From positions 18,862 through 82,861 of the forward strand of contig JBCDED010000005.1 of assembly GCA_039179985.1 (NCBI GenBank): a stretch of 64,000 nucleotides of DNA, in the 5' to 3' direction. Position numbers and translations under genes: made by a program. The notes below the pieces were generated by a model. The model did not search any database. It worked only from the letters and a program-made list of their open reading frames with translations, and was not told the DNA's origin. Origin of the DNA: JBCCMQ01 sp039179985 (GTDB taxonomy: Bacteria; Pseudomonadota; Alphaproteobacteria; Rhodobacterales; Rhodobacteraceae). Below are positions 1 to 9,014 of this stretch, piece after piece (position 1 is the first letter of the stretch; each line of letters starts with the position of its first letter).

Positions 1-807
1 CTCCTGGCTCATGGCCACGGAGGAAGGGTTGCCGGGGTTCACGAGAAACAGCGCCTTGACCTTCGGGTCCGCAAGTTTTTCGAAATCTTGATCGGTGAAC
101 TGAAACTGATTTTTTTCTTTGACGGTGATATGCACGGTCTCAAGCGCATAGTCCTCAAGCTCAGGCATTTCGAGGTAGGGCGTGAAGATTGGCGTTCCAA
201 GCGCGATGGTGTCCCCCGCGTTTAGGAGCCGCTGGTTCTTCAGGGCCTTAAAGATGTAGCACATAGCGGCCGTGCCGCCCTCAACGGCGTAAAGGTCAAA
301 CTCGGTGTTCGGCGTCTTGCCGTCACACATGGCCCACATCAGGTATTCGTGGACGATCTTTTCGCCGTGTTTCAGCATGCGGTCGGGCATCGGGTAGTGG
401 TCCCCAATGATTCCGTCCGTCAACTCAAGGACAAAGGCGTCGCGGTCAAAGCCGAACTTGTCGACCGCGAAATCCACGGTTGCGCGCAGTGTTTCGGCGC
501 CGGGTGTGGCGGAATGCTCCGTCACATGGCCCACGAGCCTGTCATAGGCGCCGGGCCCCTTCGGCATCCCGGCCAAGCCAACGGCGGGCTCGTGCCGTGT
601 CAGTTGCGCCTCGGTCAAGGCGAACTGGCCCAGCAGGAAAAAGGCTTCGCGCGCTTTTGTCGCAATCCAGTTGGGATTGCCGCGCCCTGCGTTCAAATAA
701 GCGTAAGCCGAGTTCTGCGCTTCGTCTTCAGCCAGCTTGATAAGCTCGTCCTTGATCTGGAAAGGACTGAGATTGGAATAGGTGCTGAGGTCAATTTTTG
801 CGGACAT
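1..807 (-). CDS. aspD: Aspartate 4-decarboxylase, N-terminal part (cut by window edge)
   Basis: PLP-dependent fold-type I enzyme, predicted to convert L-aspartate to L-alanine and CO2 with side aminotransferase activity. I read 269 codons from the ATG at 807 to the window edge, with no stop. The translation has the family's early segments: NAGRGNPNW, a GG-T-AMCYIFKAL segment, and the NPGNPSS stretch near the cut end. The PLP lysine lies outside the window. The start follows a GGAG about 11 nt upstream and begins MSAKIDLSTYSNLSPF. An ordinary class I aminotransferase is the alternative, but the N-terminal region matches AspD better. The partner exchanger AspT is not visible. Confidence 0.85.
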   Translation of the reverse strand, partial: MSAKIDLSTYSNLSPFQIKDELIKLAEDEAQNSAYAYLNAGRGNPNWIATKAREAFFLLGQFALTEAQLTRHEPAVGLAGMPKGPGAYDRLVGHVTEHSATPGAETLRATVDFAVDKFGFDRDAFVLELTDGIIGDHYPMPDRMLKHGEKIVHEYLMWAMCDGKTPNTEFDLYAVEGGTAAMCYIFKALKNQRLLNAGDTIALGTPIFTPYLEMPELEDYALETVHITVKEKNQFQFTDQDFEKLADPKVKALFLVNPGNPSSVAMSQE

Positions 808-1139
808 GCTGTGCTCGCTCCGAGCCAAAGAAATTGAGGTTTGTTTGGTATTGGTAGCCCATTCGGTGTTTCTGTCTAGCACCGACTGCAGCGGTGCCTG
901 ACATTGCAGGAACGGATCTGCCGATTCTCTTTTTGTCCAAAACCTGCGCGACTCGCCCGAAGTGTGTGCGGGTCAAAAAGTGGTGCCTCGGTGCCTTTTC
1001 CGTGCAAATTTTCACGGCTGGCTTCCTATATTAAAGGTAGGTTAACCGGTGGTTCTAGCGCAGGAAACTAGAGACGCCCCGGTTTTCTCACGATAGACTA
1101 CGGGATGGAGCCCTTGTCCGTTTTCCTGAGTGTGGAACG
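808..1139. other. Divergent intergenic region, 332 nt
   Basis: This stretch separates aspD (minus strand) from the TPR protein (plus strand) and must carry both promoters. I see no convincing ORF. A short hairpin is possible at about 880-900 (arms GCACCG and CGGTGC), without a U-tract. I could not assign sigma-70 hexamers with confidence. Confidence 0.4.
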
Positions 1140-3761
1140 TTGAAAGATCCACTTTCCAAAGATGAAGCCAGCGCCGCTGGAACGGTCGGCGTGGCCGGAC
1201 CCGAAAACGCCGGAGGCGGGATGGGGTGGCCTGACGCGTTTGGCAGCCTGCTTCCCGTTCTGCGCAGCCAATGGGACGTTGGTGACGAACTCTATCTCAG
1301 CCGCATGCTGGGCAACGGACGCTCGGGCGCCCTGGTTTATGCCGTTGATGTCTCGACGCAGGGGTTCACCGGCCAGGCCATTCTGAAGCTTGAGCAGGTC
1401 AAGGACTCCAAAGAGCAGGAAAAGCTGGAGGCGGCCCTACACGCCGAAGCCATTTCCGACGCACCGGACTACGCCAAGGTGCATCTGCCGCGGCTGATAC
1501 ACACGCTCCACCACCAGGACTCAATCGCGATCCTTTCCACAATTGCTGGCCGTGCGCTGGAGTATTCGGCGCCCTGGCATGACCTGGCCTTTGACCGACA
1601 ACTGGAGGTCATCCGGCACGTCTCCACGGCGATTCTTGAGGACTGGAACGCGGACTACAAGCTGTCGTCGGGTCTGGTGACGCCTCAGGCGCTTTTACGC
1701 AGTTGGCTTTCATACCGGATTGACCCGGACAGTGGCGGTCGTATTCACAGCTTTATCGAGGATGAATGCGGGATTACGCCAAGTACTCCGTCAATTTTCT
1801 TCAACGGCCACTGGTACCCGAACCCGCTGGCCTTCTTCGACGGGCATGTCGAGACGCCCGAGCGCCTGCAACTGCGGGGCGCGCTTGGTCATTGCCACAA
1901 CGACTTTCACGGCTTCAACCTGCTCGTGCCGAAACGGCGCAAGGGGGATGAGGCATCATCGGTGGACTATTTCCTCATCGATCTGGCCATGTACGAAGGC
2001 CACCAGTTCCTGCTCTACGACCACGCTTATTTCGAGTTCACGTCGCTTCTCGCAAAGCGGGGCGAAAGCTCAGCCGATGACTGGGAGGCTGCAATCGCCC
2101 CCATCAGACGCTACCAGCACGATGTGGATATCGGGCTGCGCGCGGATGACTTCGGGCTTCTGGAGATCATCGAGACAGTCCGAAAGGGGGCGGAGAACTG
2201 GATAAATGCCAATGAAGGCGACCGCGTAGCCTTCCTTGAAAACCAGCAGATTCTGGCGCGGGTGGCCGTCGGCCTGAACTTCACCCACAAGAATATGCCC
2301 GCGGCAATGCGCAAGAAGGCGTTTTTCTACGCCGCCGCCAATCTCAAGGACTACCTGAAGTTCAACGGCGTAAACTGGCCCAAGCATGGTCAGGAACTGA
2401 TCATCTCGGAAGAACGGGCCGATCCGGTCGCACCGGCGATGCTGCCGGCCTCACATGGCAAAAGGGGCCGGTCGGCAGCGGGAGCTTCCGGTCAGGCAGG
2501 AACAGCACAAGCGGGCGATGCCGCTGCCGCAATAGGTGCGGATCAGTTTGCGCCTGCCAGGGCGCGCAGGTCGTCCTGGACCGGCTGGGTCGTTGCGGCG
2601 GTCGTTGCCGTTTTTGCAGCCACGATTATTGCGGTTCTGGAAGGCCCGGACTTGATGGGCTTTGACACCGGGGAGACCCCCGAGGCGCCGGTCCAATCAG
2701 ACAAGGTTTCCGTCGCCGTTCTGCCTTTCGAGAACCACAACCGGTTCACGGAAGACAATTTTGCCCAGGGCCTGACCATTGAAGTGATTAATGCCCTGGC
2801 GGCGACGCGACAGTTGCATGTTCCAGGGTATAACTCGGCCGAGAAGTTCAAGGACGATCAGGACGACACAGCGCTCATTGGTGAACAGTTGGGCGTAGAG
2901 TATGTCACGCAAGGCTCCGTGACACAGTCAAACGATCAGGTGCGTATCGTGGTCAATCTCCTGGATGCGGCCAGCGGCGATCTTGTCTGGAACGGCGTTT
3001 TCGAAGAGAGCCCCGAAAACGTCTTTCAGGCGCAAGAAGCTCTGGCCAAGGCCATCGGTGCGGCGCTTTCGGTGCCGCTTGATATCAATTCGGACGATCT
3101 CGTGGCCCGGCGCACACCGGATCCCCATGCCTATGACGCTTATGTGCGCGGGATCGCGCTTTTGGAACAACGGGGTCCGTCGCTCACCCGGGCAATCGCC
3201 GCGCTGGAGCGGGCGGTGGAACTAGAGCCCGATTTTGCCGCCGCCTGGGCGGCGTTGGCCATCGCCTACAATATCCTGCCGTCGTACTTGCATGCTGTCG
3301 AAGGCACCCCGGTGCGGCCAGAGATCTACTACCGCATGTCCCGGGACGCGGCGCTGACGGCGCTCGACCTTGATCCGAACCAGTCGGATGTGCAGCATGC
3401 CGCCGGCAACATGTACCAGCGGACCCGCCAGTGGGTTCAGGCGGAGCGCGCGTATCTCAGGGCGCTGGAGCTCGATCCGTCCAACCACCGGGCGATGCAG
3501 GACTATGGCGGGCTCTTGCAGACCGTGGGCAAGCCGGAAGAAGCGCTCACCCAGTTGGATACAGCGCTCCAACTAGATCCGATCAATGATCTCTATCACC
3601 TCATGCGCGCACGGGTGTCGAACCAGATTGCGACAACAGAGGCCAGTGTTGCCGAGATTGAGCGGGTTTTCCGCGATGCGCCAGCGTTCCGCGAGATTGC
3701 CTTTCGCCCGATTCTGGCGAGGCGCACCCGGGACGGAGAACTGGGTTTGCCCGCCAGCTGA
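1140..3761 (+). CDS. Kinase-like / FlgO-like / TPR transmembrane protein, probably lacking its C-terminus through a frameshift
   Basis: An 873-residue multidomain protein. Residues about 1-400 resemble an aminoglycoside/choline kinase-like fold: a HCHNDFHGFNLL segment near 250 recalls the HGDxHxxN catalytic loop, followed by an IDLAMYEG segment near 278. A single membrane helix lies at about 481-503. Residues about 520-640 match the FlgO/TolB-like domain (VAVLPFENHNRFTEDNFAQG) common in adenylate-cyclase-associated TPR proteins. The rest is TPR repeats to about 860. Start is TTG at 1140, with a weak GAG upstream; no ATG is available until residue 28. The stop at 3761 falls before the family's usual C-terminal motif, which lies in another frame at 3812-4141. 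Substrate is unknown; a sensory or scaffold role is inference. Confidence 0.7.
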   Translation: MKDPLSKDEASAAGTVGVAGPENAGGGMGWPDAFGSLLPVLRSQWDVGDELYLSRMLGNGRSGALVYAVDVSTQGFTGQAILKLEQVKDSKEQEKLEAALHAEAISDAPDYAKVHLPRLIHTLHHQDSIAILSTIAGRALEYSAPWHDLAFDRQLEVIRHVSTAILEDWNADYKLSSGLVTPQALLRSWLSYRIDPDSGGRIHSFIEDECGITPSTPSIFFNGHWYPNPLAFFDGHVETPERLQLRGALGHCHNDFHGFNLLVPKRRKGDEASSVDYFLIDLAMYEGHQFLLYDHAYFEFTSLLAKRGESSADDWEAAIAPIRRYQHDVDIGLRADDFGLLEIIETVRKGAENWINANEGDRVAFLENQQILARVAVGLNFTHKNMPAAMRKKAFFYAAANLKDYLKFNGVNWPKHGQELIISEERADPVAPAMLPASHGKRGRSAAGASGQAGTAQAGDAAAAIGADQFAPARARRSSWTGWVVAAVVAVFAATIIAVLEGPDLMGFDTGETPEAPVQSDKVSVAVLPFENHNRFTEDNFAQGLTIEVINALAATRQLHVPGYNSAEKFKDDQDDTALIGEQLGVEYVTQGSVTQSNDQVRIVVNLLDAASGDLVWNGVFEESPENVFQAQEALAKAIGAALSVPLDINSDDLVARRTPDPHAYDAYVRGIALLEQRGPSLTRAIAALERAVELEPDFAAAWAALAIAYNILPSYLHAVEGTPVRPEIYYRMSRDAALTALDLDPNQSDVQHAAGNMYQRTRQWVQAERAYLRALELDPSNHRAMQDYGGLLQTVGKPEEALTQLDTALQLDPINDLYHLMRARVSNQIATTEASVAEIERVFRDAPAFREIAFRPILARRTRDGELGLPAS

Positions 3762-4141
3762 TTGCAGATTGCCATTCCTGCACGCAAAGGTTTCGTACCC
3801 GCGCCCTGGAAATGATCGATAGCGCAGGCGTGAAGTCTGGCGAAGAAATATTCGAAGAATTCAGGAACGAGCTCTATCTGAGCTACATGTTTCTCTACAC
3901 TTACGGTGATATCGACGTCGCCATGGACGCCTTCGAATACAACGCGCTCGCGTCACCTTACCGCCTTCAGTACTTTACGGTCCCCTGGAACATGATTGAC
4001 ATCGCCGAGCAAGCCGACCGCTTCGAAGAGATTGTCGTCGGAATGGGCCTCGTGGACTACTGGGAGAGCAACGGCTGGACGCGCATGTGCCGTCAGACAG
4101 ATGATGGCCTGACCTGCGAGCGCTTTGACGAGGGAAACTAA
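3740..4141 (+). pseudogene. Out-of-frame C-terminal fragment of the preceding TPR protein
   Basis: The frame holding ATG 3812 is open across the end of the upstream gene and gives about 110-130 residues ending GLVDYWESNGWTRMCR. In my knowledge of large FlgO/TPR proteins, a segment of the type GLxDYWRxxGWPDxCRP closes the polypeptide, so this reads as the missing end of the 1140-3761 product. The upstream gene uses the frame of positions divisible by 3 and this fragment the frame one base back, as expected from loss of one base near 3700-3760. I see no Shine-Dalgarno before 3812. Alternatives are a sequencing error or an independent small gene. Confidence 0.6.
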
Positions 4142-4149
4142 CGGCGGTT

Positions 4150-4722
4150 CTAGGCGCCGGCCTTGGCTTCCATTTCCAGGACAGTGTCGTTCAGGCGGTC
4201 GGCCAGAAAGCCAGGCGTCCGCCGGAGATAAAAGTCCGCCACCGAACGGTAGTACCAGAGTGTCCCGTCGCGCCCGCCCTTGAAAGAGGTCCAAAGATCC
4301 GGCCCGACACGGTCGATATCATCGGTAATCGAGCGCGCGTTATGCAGTTTGTCGCACAGCGAAACCAAAAGGGATTCTTCGGACTTCTCGGGGAGAGCAG
4401 CGATATAGGCTTCTTTGCGCCCGCGCCAGGGCGGCTTGGGGATCTGCGTGGCGTCCGTGCAGTCCATGACGATATCCGCCACATGATCGCCGTAGCGGGC
4501 ACGAATGGTCGCTTCCATGTCGAGACCGCCTTGATCCTCCACGGCGTCATGGAGCAACGCGGCGATGGCCTGATCTTCATTGCCGCCGTTTTCGATCACA
4601 AGCGCGGCGACGGCCAGAAGGTGCGAGATATAGGGAACCTTGGTCCCCTTGCGGACCTGCCCACGATGGATCGACGCCGCAAACACCATGGCGTCATCAA
4701 AACGGTCTCCAAAATCACTCAT
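4150..4722 (-). CDS. HD-domain phosphohydrolase (RelA/SpoT-HD-like), small
   Basis: A 190-residue protein beginning MSDFGDRFDDAMVFAASIHRGQ. It has the HD-superfamily metal motifs of the ppGpp-hydrolase (MESH1/SpoT-HD) type: an early histidine (HRGQVRKGTKVPYISHLL), then LLHDAVEDQ (the HD pair) and later SLCDKLHNARS. It lacks synthetase, TGS and ACT domains, so at most it is a small alarmone hydrolase; nucleotide substrate not established. I chose ATG 4722 because the conserved domain begins directly after it; a TTG at 4803 would add 27 basic residues and also keeps the frame open. It is convergent with the TPR fragment and ends 9 nt from it. Confidence 0.8.
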   Translation of the reverse strand: MSDFGDRFDDAMVFAASIHRGQVRKGTKVPYISHLLAVAALVIENGGNEDQAIAALLHDAVEDQGGLDMEATIRARYGDHVADIVMDCTDATQIPKPPWRGRKEAYIAALPEKSEESLLVSLCDKLHNARSITDDIDRVGPDLWTSFKGGRDGTLWYYRSVADFYLRRTPGFLADRLNDTVLEMEAKAGA

Positions 4723-4851
4723 GTCCAAGCACTTTCGCAATCTCTTCCGCGACACTAGTAGATTTGGGGTGCGTTTGGCCAACCGCTTTCGCGATTGCGC
4801 CAATAAACCAAAGTGTTGAGATGTTTTGGCACCTTTGCCGAAAGCGGGGCC

Positions 4852-6219
4852 TTAGGGCGTTTTCGGCGTGCTCGGCATATCGATAGAAATCACGAGCCCG
4901 GGGTCGTTGTCGGCAAGGGTGACATTGCCGCCATGGAGCCGCGCGACCGATGCCACAAGCGCGAGTCCAAGACCGTTGGACCCGTCACTGCGGCTGGGAT
5001 CTAGGATCACAAAGGGCTCAAGGATCCGCTCGCGGTCGGCGGGCGAGACACCAACGCCCTGGTCAGCCACCGCGACCACCGCGCGCCCGTCCGCCTGTCG
5101 CGTGTGCACGGAAATCGCGCTGCCGTCCGGCGCATAGCGGATGGCGTTTTCCAGCAGGTTTGACACGGCCTGGTTCAGCAGTGCTCTGTGCCCCTCCACA
5201 AAGACACGGCTGCCGGAGATTCTGATCGCCGTACCCGAGGCCTCTGCGACCGGTTGATAGAATTCGGCTACGTGTTGCACGAGGTCCGCCAGATCGAGCG
5301 TCTGAAACTCCGAGCGGCCGATCCCGGCCTCGGCCTGTGCGATCTCTGTGAGGTCCGCAAAGACCCGCAGGATGTGATCGACCTCGCGCAGGGCGTCTTC
5401 CGCGACGCTGTCCCGTTCCGCGGGTGTCAGATCGCGTGCCCCCATTTTCTCCACCTGCCCCCTTAGCCGCGTAAGCGGGCTGCGCAGATCGTGGGACAGG
5501 CTGTTCGTTGTCATCCGAAGATTGGCAACCAGCGCTTCGATCCGGTCGAGCATCTCGTTGAGTGTCTGCGCCACCTGGTCAAACTCATCGCCGCCGTCAC
5601 GCGCCGGGATCCGCCGCGTCAAGTCTCCAGAAACGATCTCGCGTGCGGTGTCCGATATCTCGCCCACCCGGCGAAAGACCAGCCGGGTCAGAAGCCAGCC
5701 GGTGATCAGGCTGAGCCCGACGGCGATCGCGAGCGCAAGGGCGAGGGATTGGCCGAGCACCCGGTCAAAACGCATCCGGGCCGAGGCGTCTCGGCCCACG
5801 AGCAACCGCTCTCCGCCGCGCAGCCGGATCGAGGCTGCCGAAATCGGTACCTGCCGGTCGCTGTCGGTGCGGATGAGGTCGATCTCCACCCAGCCGCCGC
5901 CCGGTGCGACGGTGGGAGGCCAGGCGCCGATGTTGCCGGCGATCCGCTTGCCGAAACGATCGGTTAGAAGATAGAGCGCATCGGGTTCCGAGGCGTTGCG
6001 GATGCGCCGCTCGATGGCGCGCGCGAGCCCCAGCATCCCAAGGTCGGAGTAGCTGTCCGCAAGCCCATTCAGTTCTGCTGTCACCGTGCTGCGGGTTTCG
6101 GCTTCGATGATGCGGTTGGCGGTCCAGTAGACCAGCCCGAGAACCAGGGCGATGGCGACAATCCCGAGAAGGGCGCTGGCCGCGACCAGCCGCGTGCGCG
6201 CGCTCCGGATGGGCAACAT
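4852..6219 (-). CDS. Sensor histidine kinase, OmpR-partner type
   Basis: A 455-residue inner-membrane sensor kinase. TM1 is at about 12-34, a periplasmic sensor region at about 35-150, TM2 at about 153-181, then a HAMP linker. The phospho-acceptor is H243 in SLSHDLRSPLTRLRG. HATPase boxes are visible: NLLENA with N358 (N box), DQGVG at 386-390 (G1) and NGLGLAL at 415-421 (G2). Its start abuts the stop of the response regulator gene (6220), so the two are translationally linked. With degP upstream on the same strand it most likely senses envelope stress or metals; the stimulus is not readable from sequence. Confidence 0.93.
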   Translation of the reverse strand: MLPIRSARTRLVAASALLGIVAIALVLGLVYWTANRIIEAETRSTVTAELNGLADSYSDLGMLGLARAIERRIRNASEPDALYLLTDRFGKRIAGNIGAWPPTVAPGGGWVEIDLIRTDSDRQVPISAASIRLRGGERLLVGRDASARMRFDRVLGQSLALALAIAVGLSLITGWLLTRLVFRRVGEISDTAREIVSGDLTRRIPARDGGDEFDQVAQTLNEMLDRIEALVANLRMTTNSLSHDLRSPLTRLRGQVEKMGARDLTPAERDSVAEDALREVDHILRVFADLTEIAQAEAGIGRSEFQTLDLADLVQHVAEFYQPVAEASGTAIRISGSRVFVEGHRALLNQAVSNLLENAIRYAPDGSAISVHTRQADGRAVVAVADQGVGVSPADRERILEPFVILDPSRSDGSNGLGLALVASVARLHGGNVTLADNDPGLVISIDMPSTPKTP

Positions 6220-6900
6220 CTAGTCGTCCACCAGCATGTATCCGGCACCGCGGATGGTCTTGAGAAGCGGGGGGTCCGCGTCGCCGTCAACTTGCTTGCG
6301 CAGGTTGCTCACATGGACGTCGACCACGTTTGTCTGAGGATCGAAGTGGTAGTCCCAGACCCCCTCCAGAAGCATGGATCGCGTGACGACCCGGCCTTTG
6401 CGCCGCAGGAAGAATTCAAGGATCTTGAATTCAAGGGGTGTCAGCTTCAGGTCGCGCTGCCCGCGTCGGGCGGTCCGGCGCAAGAGATCCATTTCAAGGT
6501 CCTTACAGGTCAGCGTGGTGGTCTCGGCCTGTTCCTGCGGGCGCCGCAACAGAGCCTCGACCCGGGCGAGCAACTCCTGCAGTGAAAACGGTTTGACAAG
6601 ATAGTCATCGGCACCCGAGCGCAACCCGCGCACCCGTTCGTCCACCGCGCTCATGGCGGTCAGGACCAGAACCGGCGTCTTGAATCCCGCCGCGCGGAGC
6701 GATCTCAGGATGGAAAGTCCGTCGAGGCCGGGCAGCATCCGGTCAAGGACAATGGCATCGAAGGTGCCTTCGGTGGCGCGGTAAAGGCCGTCGCGCCCGT
6801 CAGCGGCGGTTTCCGCCGTATACCCTTCTTCGGCAAAACCGCGCGATATGAAATCGCGCGTTTTGGCGTCGTCTTCGATGATTAGAATGCGGTGCGTCAC
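6220..6900 (-). CDS. OmpR-family response regulator (CusR/CpxR-like)
   Basis: A 226-residue two-domain regulator. The receiver carries the acidic pocket IIEDD, phospho-acceptor D53 in VLDRMLPG, T81 in LTAM and K103 in LVKPFS. The C-terminal winged helix (LTPLEFKILEFFLRRKG ... VVDVHVSNLRKQVD ... IRGAGYML) is typical OmpR/PhoB type and binds direct repeats. It is cotranscribed with the adjoining histidine kinase and lies 180 nt downstream of degP in the same direction. A direct repeat of TTAA half-sites in the degP promoter region (about 8619-8634) is a candidate target. Confidence 0.93.
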   Translation of the reverse strand: MTHRILIIEDDAKTRDFISRGFAEEGYTAETAADGRDGLYRATEGTFDAIVLDRMLPGLDGLSILRSLRAAGFKTPVLVLTAMSAVDERVRGLRSGADDYLVKPFSLQELLARVEALLRRPQEQAETTTLTCKDLEMDLLRRTARRGQRDLKLTPLEFKILEFFLRRKGRVVTRSMLLEGVWDYHFDPQTNVVDVHVSNLRKQVDGDADPPLLKTIRGAGYMLVDD

Positions 6901-7080
6901 GATTTACTCTCCGATCGGAAACCTAGCCACATCGGCGGGAGAAGAAAATGGCCCCAACAAAAGGGTGTGCCGCCGGACGTGGTGGTCACGCCGACGGCAA
7001 CGGTAGAGCGGGGAACTTTGCCTCCACCGCCGCCGGAACGCCCCCTCCCTGGAAAGCGCTCCGGACGCACCGTGGACCGA

Positions 7081-8535
7081 TTACGCGATCTTCACAGCAA
7101 GAAAGATCTGCTGGCCGGACCGGTTGACCAGCATCAACGCGGGATCGGTCTTCTCCGTTTCCAAGGCTTCACTGAGGGCCTTGGGGGTTTCGGTGGGCTG
7201 ACTGCCCAAGCGGACGATAACGTCGCCAACCTGGAGGCCAGCTTCTGCGGCTGCACCGGAGTCCGACAGTGACGTTATAACGAGGCCGTTGATATCCTCA
7301 TCGACGCCGATTTCCGCCCGGGCGCTGTCGGTCAGTTCCGCGACCGTGGCCCCCAGTTGCTCCATGGCCGAGCCTTCGGCGGGTTCTTGCGTGGCCAGTT
7401 CCGCGGTCTGCTGCGGTTCGAACTTGCCGACGTTGATCTCAATCGTCTCGCGATCGCCGTCGCGCAGGACAATCACGTCGACCGCGTCACCGGCACCCGC
7501 GGCGGCTACCAGTTTGGGCAAATCGCGGCTTCCGGGCACGGCGTCACCGTTGAACGACAGGATGACGTCGCCGGTTTCCAGTCTTCCCTCAGACGGGCTG
7601 CCGGGTACGACCGAAGAAACGAGCGCGCCAGCGGCGTCCTCAAGACCAAGCGCTTCCGCCAGATCGGGCGTCACGTCCTGGATCGACACGCCGAGCCAGC
7701 CGCGCTGGACCTGGCCATCGTCTTTAAGATCCTCGACGATGAGATTGACGATGTCCGAGGTTACCGCAAAGCCGACACCCACAGAACCGCCCGTTGGCGA
7801 GTAGATTGCCGAGTTCACGCCGACAACTTCGCCGTCCATGTTAAAGAGCGGCCCGCCCGAGTTGCCCCGGTTGATTGCAGCATCGGTCTGGAGGAAGTCA
7901 GCGTAGGGGCCCGCGCTGATGTTGCGGCCTTTGGCCGAGATGATGCCCTTGGTCACGGTGCCGCCAAGCCCAAAGGGATTGCCGACGGCCATGACGTCTT
8001 CACCGACGCGGATTTCACTCGAATCACCCAGGGTCACGAAGGGCAGGGCCTCTTCCGCGTCGATCCGCAAGAGCGCAAGATCGGTGGGGGCGTCCATGCC
8101 GACGATTTCGGCTTCATATTCGCGGTCGTCGCTCAGGCGGACGGTGACCGTGTCGGCGCCGTTCACAACGTGATGGTTGGTGACGATCCAACCTTCGGCG
8201 TCAAGAATGAAGCCCGAGCCCAGACCTTCGGCCGGTTGGCGGTTGCTGAACTGCTCGGGAATCCCGTTGACCTGACCAAAGCGCCGGAAGAGTTCGTCAA
8301 AAGGCGTTCCTTCAGGGAAAGAAAACCGTTCCGAAGTGTCGCCATTGCCTGCGGCGGGCGTCACGTCGCGCGACGAAAGAACCGTCACAACCGAAGGCGC
8401 GACCTGTTCCACAAGGTCGGCCAGCGCCTCATCTGCCAGCGCCGGTGCAGCGGCCACGGCGACGAGGCCCGACGATATCGCGGTCGCCGCCGTCAGGCTG
8501 CGCAGTCTGTTCGATAGATTTGTTCGTTTTACCAT
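7081..8535 (-). CDS. degP: Periplasmic serine protease Do (DegP/HtrA family)
   Basis: A 484-residue exported protease-chaperone for misfolded envelope proteins. A signal peptide ends near APALA|DE. The trypsin-like domain has catalytic H122 (VTNHHVV), D152 (TDLALL) and S226 (RGNSGGPL); the adjacent segment GSGFILDAEGWIVTNHHVV is highly typical. Two PDZ domains follow, beginning near RGWLGVSIQDV and in the last 90 residues (INGLVITSL). The start is ATG 8535, preceded by AGGAG 10 nt upstream; an in-frame start at 8562 has no such site. The order degP, response regulator, histidine kinase suggests a self-regulated stress module. Confidence 0.95.
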   Translation of the reverse strand: MVKRTNLSNRLRSLTAATAISSGLVAVAAAPALADEALADLVEQVAPSVVTVLSSRDVTPAAGNGDTSERFSFPEGTPFDELFRRFGQVNGIPEQFSNRQPAEGLGSGFILDAEGWIVTNHHVVNGADTVTVRLSDDREYEAEIVGMDAPTDLALLRIDAEEALPFVTLGDSSEIRVGEDVMAVGNPFGLGGTVTKGIISAKGRNISAGPYADFLQTDAAINRGNSGGPLFNMDGEVVGVNSAIYSPTGGSVGVGFAVTSDIVNLIVEDLKDDGQVQRGWLGVSIQDVTPDLAEALGLEDAAGALVSSVVPGSPSEGRLETGDVILSFNGDAVPGSRDLPKLVAAAGAGDAVDVIVLRDGDRETIEINVGKFEPQQTAELATQEPAEGSAMEQLGATVAELTDSARAEIGVDEDINGLVITSLSDSGAAAEAGLQVGDVIVRLGSQPTETPKALSEALETEKTDPALMLVNRSGQQIFLAVKIA

Positions 8536-8595
8536 TTTGGCATGCTCCTGTCCTACCTCCACTCTTTGCGGAGGTTACGGAGAGGTAGATGCGTC

Positions 8596-8640
8596 AGATT
8601 AGGGCGACCTTTCGGGTTTCTTAAGTTCGCTTAATCTTTG
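8596..8640 (-). promoter_or_regulatory. Candidate degP promoter with overlapping direct repeats
   Basis: Read on the minus strand, TTAAGA (8624-8619) and TAATCT (8601-8596) are separated by 17 nt and form a plausible sigma-70-like promoter about 60 nt before the degP start. The -35 element is embedded in two half-sites, ATTAAG and CTTAAG, spaced 10 bp apart (8619-8634), the arrangement used by OmpR/PhoB-type activators. Assignment to the regulator at 6220 is inference from gene proximity. Confidence 0.4.
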
Positions 8641-8661
8641 TGTCGCGCAGAAAGGCGCCAG

Positions 8662-8916
8662 CTAGTCCGTGTCTTCGTCCTCATAGCCGGGCAGGGCCGC
8701 CAGATGCGTTTTCACGGCCTCCGGATCTATCTTTCCCACGGCCATGAGCGCGGAGATCTTGTTTTCCACCGTAAGCCTGCCGGAAAGGACATCATCTTTG
8801 ATCTCCTCCAGTGTGGTTTCCAGTGTCTTCAATTCGTCAACCTGCTTCCGCAGGACCTGCACAAGGGAGAATTGCCAGGCGGCAATCAAACCCAGTCCCA
8901 GAATTGCCCATTCCAT
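8662..8916 (-). CDS. Small membrane-anchored coiled-coil protein, unknown function
   Basis: An 84-residue protein starting MEWAILGLGLIAAWQFSLV: one N-terminal membrane helix, then a charged, probably helical segment (KQVDELKTLETTLEEIKDD) and an acidic tail (YEDEDTD). The ATG at 8916 has a GAGAG 7-10 nt upstream, which decides against the in-frame ATG at 8949. It lies upstream of degP on the same strand, separated by the degP promoter region. I do not recognise a family. Confidence 0.6.
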   Translation of the reverse strand: MEWAILGLGLIAAWQFSLVQVLRKQVDELKTLETTLEEIKDDVLSGRLTVENKISALMAVGKIDPEAVKTHLAALPGYEDEDTD

Positions 8917-9014
8917 GTGATCGCTCTCAATAGCGTTGCGGCAAACCAAGAGTTTGGTTTTCTGTCATTTTTTGTCGGGCGCAAGACCCGGCCAAGCGGT
9001 CGCATAAGCTGCGA

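Noticed and set aside
7357..8517. Plus-strand ORF of 386 residues opposite degP
   Set aside because: Shadow of the protease gene; the minus strand has the intact catalytic triad and PDZ domains.
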